DNA from: Lachnospiraceae bacterium
Lineage (GTDB): Bacteria > Bacillota > Clostridia > Lachnospirales > Lachnospiraceae
Length of the DNA stretch: 10,646 nt
Assembly (NCBI GenBank): GCA_022798035.1
Contig: JAAWLS010000050.1
Span: forward strand, 1 to 10,646
Direction: 5' to 3'
In this document: one piece after another, positions 5,873 to 10,646 of the stretch
Layout: every line of letters begins with the position of its first letter
Position numbering within the stretch: position 1 is the stretch's first letter
Translations under genes and position numbers: made by a program
The notes under the pieces: generated by a model
Database searches by the model: none
Told to the model about the DNA's origin: nothing
What the model saw: the letters and a program-made list of their open reading frames with translations, nothing else

Positions 5873-7099
5873 ATGAAAAATTGTATCGTTGCTCAGTCCG
5901 GCGGCCCTACTTCCGCCATCAATGCCAGCCTCGCAGGCATTATCCGCGGCGTTCTGGAACATCCCGATTATGACCGTATTTATGGCGCTCTCAACGGAAT
6001 CACCGGGATTCTGGAAAAACGCTTTCTGGATTTGACCGATGATTTCCAGAAAGAAGAGAATCTGGATTTGCTGAAAGTGACTCCTGCCATGTATCTGGGT
6101 TCCTGCCGTTACAAGCTGCCCAATGTAAAAGAGGACATCACTCCTTATGAATTTATTTTTAAGGTGTTTGAGAGCCTGAATATCGGCGCATTTTTCTACA
6201 TTGGCGGAAATGACTCCATGGACACGGTGGACAAGCTCTCTGCCTACGCCGCTTCCATTGACAGCCCTGTCCGCATTATCGGCATTCCCAAGACCATTGA
6301 CAACGACCTGTGCGTTACAGACCACACGCCTGGATTCGGCTCTGCGGCAAAATATGTGGCTTCCTCCATGTTGGAAATCTTCCACGATGTTGCCATTTAT
6401 AATCTGAAGAGCGTTACCATCGTAGAAATTATGGGACGTGACGCAGGATGGCTCACTGCTTCTTCCATCCTGGCCAGAAATGAATACTGCGCGGCGCCCC
6501 ACCTGGTTTATCTTCCGGAAGCGCCTTTTGACACAGAGAATTTCTTAACTGATGTCAACCAGATGCTTCAGGAATACGACAATGTTATCGTAGCTGTCTC
6601 AGAGGGAATCCGCGACAAGGACGGAAACTATATCAGCGCCTCCAGCGACGCGGTAGACCACTTTGGCCACAGTCGTTTGAGCGGTGCTGGAAAAGCGCTG
6701 GAATATCTTTTGGAAGACCGGATGAGTACCATAAGAGTACGCTCCATTGAACTGAATGTTCTGCAAAGGTGCAGTTCCCATATCTCTTCCCGGACAGATT
6801 TGGACGAATCCTATCAGCAGGGACTGCACGGCGTATCACTGGCTGCAGAAGGAAAGACAGGACTGATGGTAACCTTAAAGCGCATCAGCAATGAGCCTTA
6901 CAAGGTTGTCTGCGATTCTGCTCCTGTGTGCGAGATTGCCAACCAGGTAAAGAGCGTGCCCGCTGAATTTATCAACGAACAGGGAAATGATGTGCTGCCC
7001 GGAATCCTTCCCTATTTGAAACCTTTGATTCAGGGAGAGTCAGGGGTCAATTTCTCCAAAGGGATTCCTACATACCTTCCCATTCCCCATTTGTTGTAA
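5873..7099 (+). CDS. pfp: 6-phosphofructokinase, probably pyrophosphate-dependent
   Basis: A 408-residue cytoplasmic enzyme that phosphorylates fructose 6-phosphate to fructose 1,6-bisphosphate in glycolysis; PPi-dependent forms also run in reverse. It opens with the phosphoryl-donor loop AQSGGPTSAINAS (about 7-19). Two positions decide donor choice: D114 in GGNDS and K140 in PKTIDND (139-145), the Asp/Lys pair of PPi enzymes where ATP enzymes have Gly/Gly. D143 is the catalytic base, and MGRDAGWLTAS is the substrate-binding segment. Length and pattern fit the group III / mixed-substrate clade. N113 replaces the Asp that is usual in GG(D)DS, so metal binding may differ. I start at ATG 5873, which has AAAGGAG 7 nt upstream, rather than the in-frame ATG 5855. 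The gene appears monocistronic, divergent from the ATPase operon and convergent with the ZIP gene. The symbol follows the PPi-type residues; many annotations would simply say pfkA. Confidence 0.9.
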   Translation: MKNCIVAQSGGPTSAINASLAGIIRGVLEHPDYDRIYGALNGITGILEKRFLDLTDDFQKEENLDLLKVTPAMYLGSCRYKLPNVKEDITPYEFIFKVFESLNIGAFFYIGGNDSMDTVDKLSAYAASIDSPVRIIGIPKTIDNDLCVTDHTPGFGSAAKYVASSMLEIFHDVAIYNLKSVTIVEIMGRDAGWLTASSILARNEYCAAPHLVYLPEAPFDTENFLTDVNQMLQEYDNVIVAVSEGIRDKDGNYISASSDAVDHFGHSRLSGAGKALEYLLEDRMSTIRVRSIELNVLQRCSSHISSRTDLDESYQQGLHGVSLAAEGKTGLMVTLKRISNEPYKVVCDSAPVCEIANQVKSVPAEFINEQGNDVLPGILPYLKPLIQGESGVNFSKGIPTYLPIPHLL

Positions 7100-7104
7100 A
7101 AACA

Positions 7105-7131
7105 TAAAAAGAAGCGCTCCTATACGCTTCT
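7105..7131 (-). terminator. Intrinsic terminator downstream of the ZIP gene
   Basis: AGAAGCG (7110-7116) and CGCTTCT (7125-7131) pair perfectly over 7 bp with an 8-nt loop. On the minus strand the stem is followed by a T-run (forward A 7106-7110), so it should end transcription arriving from the ZIP transporter gene. It starts only 11 nt after the phosphofructokinase stop. Confidence 0.65.
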
Positions 7132-7133
7132 CC

Positions 7134-7193
7134 GCGCACGAGTGGACTGCGTTAGCAGTAACTACCCTTCCGCGAGCTGCGCATCTTTGTTTT
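7134..7193 (+). terminator. Branched hairpin, probable phosphofructokinase terminator
   Basis: Outer arms GCGCA (7134-7138) and TGCGC (7178-7182) enclose a second perfect hairpin ACTGC-gtta-GCAGT (7146-7159). The tract ATCTTTGTTTT follows. The bulky stem plus U-rich tail fits a terminator for the plus-strand gene, but the long loop makes it atypical. It resembles dispersed hairpin repeats seen between genes in some Clostridia; this cannot be tested here. Confidence 0.4.
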
Positions 7194-7209
7194 CTATAGA
7201 ATAGAAAAC
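7189..7209. repeat. AT-rich perfect inverted repeat at the ZIP gene 3' end
   Basis: GTTTTCTAT (7189-7197) and ATAGAAAAC (7201-7209) pair over 9 bp with a 3-nt loop and abut the ZIP stop codon at 7210-7212. It may stabilise the 3' end or help bidirectional termination between the converging genes. Confidence 0.5.
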
Positions 7210-7986
7210 TCACCCCAGTGCCACATCCAATACCATCATAATCAGGAACCCCATCATCACGCTTACGGTTCCCAGATTTGATGATTCATCGGGCTGTGCC
7301 TGGGGTATCAGTTCGTCAGCTACCACATAAATCATAGCGCCTGCTGCAAAAGCCAGAAGCCAGGGCATCAAGGGAACCGCTGCGGCAGAGGTGAGAAATA
7401 CCAGAATCCCGGCCAGAGGCTCCACAAGGCCAGAGAGACATCCAGTCAAAAATGATTTTCCGCTGCTGGCGCCGGACTGGCGGACCGGCAGGGAAATTGC
7501 AGCTCCCTCCGGGAAATTCTGAATTCCAATTCCAAGAGCAAGCCCCAGAGCGGAAGCTAGATAGCCTGCATCTTGGGGGTGCTGCCCCGCCAGCACAAAA
7601 GCAAGCCCCACCGCCATTCCTTCTGGAATATTGTGAACAGTTACTGCCAGTACCAGAAGCTTCGTCCCTGCTTCTTTTTCTTTATAATCGGCATGAAACC
7701 AGGGCAGTGTCTTATCCACTAGATACAAAAAAATTCCGCCTAGAGCAAACCCCGCCGCCGGTGGCAGCCAAGGAAACATTCCAAGCTCTCCGCTCTGCTC
7801 AATGGAGGGAATCAAAAGTGACCAGACTGACGCAGCCATCATGACACCAGAAGCAAATCCCAGAAATATCCGGTTCATCCAATCTTTAATTGCTCCCCGG
7901 AAAAAGAACACCACGGCAGCTCCCAGGCTAGTCATCAAAAAGGTAAATCCAGTGCCCAAAAGTACCTGAACAAATATATGAATCAT
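7210..7986 (-). CDS. ZIP family divalent metal transporter (GufA-like)
   Basis: A 258-residue integral membrane protein with about eight hydrophobic segments, expected to import zinc or another divalent metal. The two metal-site motifs typical of the GufA branch are present in adjacent helices: HNIPEG (His118, Asn119, Glu122) and QNFPEG (Asn157, Glu160). A further acidic cluster, VVADELIP, lies in a later helix. The loop between segments 3 and 4 is short (HADYKEKEAG) and lacks the long histidine-rich loop of many eukaryotic ZIPs. I start at ATG 7986, preceded by GGAG at 9 nt and giving the usual family length; in-frame ATG 8001 and ATG 8091 would add 5 or 35 residues that do not resemble a transporter N-terminus. 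The Shine-Dalgarno lies in a leader stem-loop, so translation may be regulated. It sits 82 nt downstream of the hydrolase gene and could be read through from it. Confidence 0.9.
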   Translation of the reverse strand: MIHIFVQVLLGTGFTFLMTSLGAAVVFFFRGAIKDWMNRIFLGFASGVMMAASVWSLLIPSIEQSGELGMFPWLPPAAGFALGGIFLYLVDKTLPWFHADYKEKEAGTKLLVLAVTVHNIPEGMAVGLAFVLAGQHPQDAGYLASALGLALGIGIQNFPEGAAISLPVRQSGASSGKSFLTGCLSGLVEPLAGILVFLTSAAAVPLMPWLLAFAAGAMIYVVADELIPQAQPDESSNLGTVSVMMGFLIMMVLDVALG

Positions 7987-7991
7987 AAAAT

Positions 7992-8040
7992 AAAACTCCA
8001 TGGTTGCATTTTTTATTACTCTATGCAGTCCTGGAGTTTT
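7992..8040 (-). promoter_or_regulatory. Leader stem-loop covering the ZIP ribosome binding site
   Basis: In the minus-strand transcript the 9-nt arms AAAACUCCA and UGGAGUUUU (forward 8032-8040 and 7992-8000) pair perfectly, with a second inner stem UGCAU/AUGCA (8023-8027 with 8005-8009) around a 13-nt loop. The inner right-hand strand of the main stem contains the GGAG Shine-Dalgarno, 9 nt before ATG 7986, so folding would hide it. The stem is followed by UUUUAUUUU, so it could also act as a terminator for the upstream hydrolase gene or as an attenuator. No known riboswitch class is recognisable. Confidence 0.5.
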
Positions 8041-8068
8041 GTTGAATTGTATCATATCTGATATCTGT

Positions 8069-8983
8069 CTATTTCTTTGCCACCAGCTCAAAATATCTGC
8101 CGATTTCCCGCCAAGCCTTTTTGGATTCTGGCATCATCATCATTCCCATCTGAAACACATGGAACATTCCTTCGTAAATGCTCAGACGCACTTTTGCCCC
8201 CTGCTGTTTTGCTTTATAAGCCACGCCTACGGAATCACTCAAAAGCATTTCCACAGAGCCCACCTGAATCAGCATAGGCGGAAATCCCCAGTAATCCCCA
8301 AACATAGGAGAGAGATATGGGTCTCTCGGGTCATGCCAGCCTACATAGTCCCGGTTATAAATCAGGCTGTCTCTTGTATTTCCAAACAGTGGGTCTCTCT
8401 CATAATTATCTTCATAAGAAGGACCGCTGGAGGTCAAATCTGCCCAGGGAGACATGAGAATCAGCCCTCCCGGCAGACGTTTGTTTCGGTCTTTCAAATA
8501 CATGCAGAGAGCCAGTGCAAGACCGCCTCCTGCAGAATCCCCAGCCACAAAAATCTGTTTACTGTGCCACCCTGCATCTCTCAGCCATTCAAAAGCCGCT
8601 GCTGCATCCTCCAGAGCCGCAGGATAGGGATTCTCCGGCGCCACCCGGTAGTCAATCGTCAATACGCTCATTCCCTTGCTGACTTCACAGTACAGACCTG
8701 CAAAGGAACGATACGCATTGCGCATGCTCCCAATATAACCACCGCCGTGAAGCTGCAGAATCACGTAATCGTTTCTGGGAAATTCCTTACTGCTGAGATA
8801 CTCCATCTGAAATTCCGGCAGTCCGATTTCCTCCATATAAAAACAGTCCGGACACCGCCACTTAGGCTCTATCAGCTTTTTGCGCAGTTCCCCTGTCTTA
8901 ATTTTTCTTCCAATCAGATTGTCATTGGTGACATGAGCAATCATATCTCGAATGACTTTTCCTCTGACGCTGACTTCACTCAT
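8069..8983 (-). CDS. Alpha/beta hydrolase, HSL-type esterase
   Basis: A 304-residue carboxylic ester hydrolase of the bacterial hormone-sensitive-lipase family. The oxyanion-hole motif HGGGYIGS is at 79-86 and the nucleophile elbow GDSAGG has Ser150. The helper segment DYRVAPENPYPAALED (111-126) is typical. The acid position reads GSVEMLLSD, so Glu245 likely replaces the usual Asp, as in some family members, and the catalytic His is H275 in GMFHVF. There is no signal peptide; the N-terminal ~70 residues form the usual helical cap. The ATG at 8983 follows GGAAAGGGA by about 6 nt. It lies 66 bp after the zinc-ribbon membrane protein gene in the same direction, so it probably shares a transcript with that gene and the acyltransferase. 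An esterase beside an acyltransferase suggests removal or editing of the same acyl groups, but no substrate can be read from the sequence. Confidence 0.92.
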   Translation of the reverse strand: MSEVSVRGKVIRDMIAHVTNDNLIGRKIKTGELRKKLIEPKWRCPDCFYMEEIGLPEFQMEYLSSKEFPRNDYVILQLHGGGYIGSMRNAYRSFAGLYCEVSKGMSVLTIDYRVAPENPYPAALEDAAAAFEWLRDAGWHSKQIFVAGDSAGGGLALALCMYLKDRNKRLPGGLILMSPWADLTSSGPSYEDNYERDPLFGNTRDSLIYNRDYVGWHDPRDPYLSPMFGDYWGFPPMLIQVGSVEMLLSDSVGVAYKAKQQGAKVRLSIYEGMFHVFQMGMMMMPESKKAWREIGRYFELVAKK

Positions 8984-9049
8984 AACTTGTCCCTTTCCTA
9001 ACCTTCTGTCTGCAGAAATTCAAACCTGACTGCACATCCTGCCCCTCAT

Positions 9050-9718
9050 CTATACATGGAACCTTCGTTTCAACTCTGCCTTTGCCCTCCGGTCTCCAAA
9101 TATCAGAGTTCCCAGCAGCATGCACAAAGAAACCGCTAAAGCTCCCAAAGAGAAGACGGGTCTTGTGATAATTCCCAGTTTCCACAACAGTACGCATCCA
9201 AGAGAAGTCAAAGCAGTGAGAATCTGCATTAAAATATAACTCTGCCAGTTGGAAGCATTGACAATCATCAGTGTGAGAATCGTTCCATTCAGCAGCAGGA
9301 CGGCTCCCGGCAGTGCATAGTTGACAGACCAGCCCCGATAACCGGCAATATTGTCCGCCGCAATCATCAGAAGAACAGCTCCTATCACCTGCACCACAAT
9401 CACTGTCTGATATCCCTTATTTTTCTGAAGGGAATATTTCAAGGTGAGATAAAAATATAAAATACTGATTCCTGTAATCGCTGACCACCAGGTTCCATGG
9501 TAGTGCCGATAATTGATGATAATCAACGCAGCTTCTGTGACAATAGCCAGAAAACTGTACAGGCGCACAATAAAGTTCAGTTTCCGCACCGTCGCTTTTA
9601 CATCCGGATATCCGGTACTTTCAAAATCCTCACCGGAAATCTCCAGCACACTGCTGCACAAAGGACAGACAGCCGTATCGTCCAAAATCTCCACCCTGCA
9701 TTTTTTACACTCTTTCAT
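9050..9718 (-). CDS. Zinc-ribbon multi-pass membrane protein (DUF6320-like)
   Basis: A 222-residue protein with an N-terminal zinc ribbon (Cys4, Cys7, Cys18, Cys21: CKKC...CPLC) in a cytoplasmic tail of about 50 residues. About six hydrophobic segments follow (from residue ~49 to ~208), and the protein ends in a basic tail (DRRAKAELKRRFHV). I believe this is the DUF6320 type often found next to condensation-like acyltransferases in Lachnospiraceae, but I cannot check the family model. Its ATG overlaps the acyltransferase stop as ATGA, with GGAG about 10 nt upstream, so the two are probably translated together and may work in one membrane complex. No catalytic motif is visible; anchoring or substrate channelling for the acyltransferase is a guess. 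Confidence 0.8.
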   Translation of the reverse strand: MKECKKCRVEILDDTAVCPLCSSVLEISGEDFESTGYPDVKATVRKLNFIVRLYSFLAIVTEAALIIINYRHYHGTWWSAITGISILYFYLTLKYSLQKNKGYQTVIVVQVIGAVLLMIAADNIAGYRGWSVNYALPGAVLLLNGTILTLMIVNASNWQSYILMQILTALTSLGCVLLWKLGIITRPVFSLGALAVSLCMLLGTLIFGDRRAKAELKRRFHV

Positions 9719-10646
9719 TCGTCATAAACTCCATTCGTCTCTATTTTCACCGGTATCCCATCTTCCGCAAGCCGTCGGAAAAATCCCCGCTGTACGGACA
9801 CTTCCGCAAGATTGCTGCTGATGGTAAACACCAGCGTGTCACGGTAAGAACAGATAGTTCCCTTGATGTTCTGTCCCTCCGACATAGAGAGAAAAGCCCG
9901 AAATCCTTCGATGTATTCCTGATATTCTTCCCGTACCTGGATATTGCCGATGTTCGTCACTGTGGTAGTATTGGCAAGAGCGCTGCTGTGATACACATAG
10001 CGCATGGCAATATTTTTGATAAACAAGGGCACTGCCCGCAGAATAAAATTCTTTTCATTTGACACATTATAGGCAAAGAGATTTTCCAGATTCTCCCGAT
10101 TAATCTGCCCCCGCAGGCTTTCCGCCACAATCTGCACCACTTCCTCAAAAGTATAGCTCTCTTTTTCCGGGCGAAAGACCGCCGACACAATCACAAAGAA
10201 ATTTTTCATGGTAATGGAATCAAAATAGGGCCGCAGATTCACTGGAACGCAGGAGCTGATGGGCCGTTTACTTGGCATCCCGTGCAGGCATTCCTGATAA
10301 ATACTCCACAAAAATGCCGCTACCAAGTATTCATTAATGGAAACCCCATATTTGTTGCAGACTTTTTTCAAAGATTTCACAGGCATAAACCCATGCATTA
10401 CTCCAAGCTCCAGAGGCTTTAATTTCTCTCCTTTTACCAGATAGGCCCGCTCTGTTTTATACCCTTTTTTGTGGCTCTTTTTATAATTTTTCAGGTAACT
10501 GTCCTCCCGGTTCAGAGAGGTATCACTGCACAGACCGTCTCCCAATTTCGAGCTGTTGACAAACCTCTTGCCAAAAAGATTTGCATATAAGAAAATATAT
10601 GTGTAGATGAATCCTTGAGGTGATACATTATGATGACGAAAAGAGA
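9715..10646 (-). CDS. Condensation-like / alcohol-acetyltransferase-type acyltransferase (5' partial)
   Basis: The frame is open from the window edge to TGA 9715-9717, giving about 310 residues of the C-terminal part of a protein that is usually ~430 long. The start is outside the window; the TTG at 10545 is internal, because coding continues upstream of it without a stop. The fold is that of NRPS condensation domains and alcohol acetyltransferases (COG4908-like): the segment SSCVPVNLRPYFDSITMKNFF is the characteristic P-V-N-L-R core strand, and the C-terminus (DTLVFTISSNLAEVSVQRGFFRRLAEDGIPV) matches the closing strand and helix. These enzymes use an HHxxxDG motif to move an acyl group from a thioester to an alcohol or amine. 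Near the edge I read SFRHHNVSPQGF, a similar position without the Asp, so activity is uncertain. It is translationally coupled to the membrane protein gene that follows. Confidence 0.8.
   Translation of the reverse strand, partial: SFRHHNVSPQGFIYTYIFLYANLFGKRFVNSSKLGDGLCSDTSLNREDSYLKNYKKSHKKGYKTERAYLVKGEKLKPLELGVMHGFMPVKSLKKVCNKYGVSINEYLVAAFLWSIYQECLHGMPSKRPISSCVPVNLRPYFDSITMKNFFVIVSAVFRPEKESYTFEEVVQIVAESLRGQINRENLENLFAYNVSNEKNFILRAVPLFIKNIAMRYVYHSSALANTTTVTNIGNIQVREEYQEYIEGFRAFLSMSEGQNIKGTICSYRDTLVFTISSNLAEVSVQRGFFRRLAEDGIPVKIETNGVYDE

Noticed and set aside
5837..6502. 221-codon minus-strand open frame over the phosphofructokinase start
   Set aside because: It is a shadow of the plus-strand enzyme gene, would run through its promoter and ribosome binding site, and shows no recognisable family.
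8000..9001. 333-codon plus-strand open frame opposite the hydrolase
   Set aside because: It is antisense to a gene with a complete catalytic triad, has no ribosome binding site, and its translation is rich in His, Cys, Pro and Ser with no domain pattern.

Overview
The window looks like the chromosome of a gut-type Clostridia bacterium, most likely Lachnospiraceae. The grounds are moderate GC content, AAAGGAG/AGGAGG-type ribosome binding sites, a phosphofructokinase with pyrophosphate-type active-site residues, an M3B oligoendopeptidase of the Firmicutes type, and a condensation-like acyltransferase / zinc-ribbon membrane protein / esterase cluster of a kind I associate with that family. This is an inference from gene content. 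No rRNA, tRNA, CRISPR array, transposase or phage gene is visible.

Layout. (1) 1-2246, plus strand: the tail of an upstream gene, then a membrane sensor histidine kinase and a NarL/LuxR-type response regulator. The two signalling genes are 418 bp apart. That gap holds a structured kinase 3' end, a short intrinsic terminator, and a 281-bp transposase-less palindromic element flanked by 14-bp direct repeats that carry the TATAAT box of the regulator. (2) 2447-5599, minus strand: an operon of AAA/OLD-like ATPase, a 36-residue protein, and an M3 oligoendopeptidase. Neighbouring genes overlap (11 nt, then an ATGA), so translation is probably coupled. The operon starts at a perfect consensus promoter (TTGACA-N17-TATAAT) with a GTGA-N5-TCAC palindrome in its spacer. 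(3) 5600-5872: a divergent promoter region holding a second copy of the same 14-mer. (4) 5873-7099, plus strand: a phosphofructokinase with PPi-type residues, followed by several hairpins. (5) 7210-10646, minus strand: a condensation-like acyltransferase (5' end outside the window), a zinc-ribbon multi-pass membrane protein overlapping it by ATGA, an HSL-type alpha/beta hydrolase, and a ZIP-family metal transporter whose Shine-Dalgarno sequence lies inside a predicted leader stem-loop.

How the genes may work together. The kinase and regulator form a phosphorelay, but the sequence suggests the regulator has its own promoter, remodelled by the inserted element. The ATPase, small protein and peptidase should be made in a fixed ratio. 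The acyltransferase, membrane protein and esterase look like a small acyl-transfer/deacylation module at the membrane with unknown substrate. The most promising undescribed items are the palindromic element in the two-component locus, the coupled ATPase/small-protein/peptidase operon with its repeated operator-like 14-mer, the ZIP leader hairpin, and the acyltransferase cluster.
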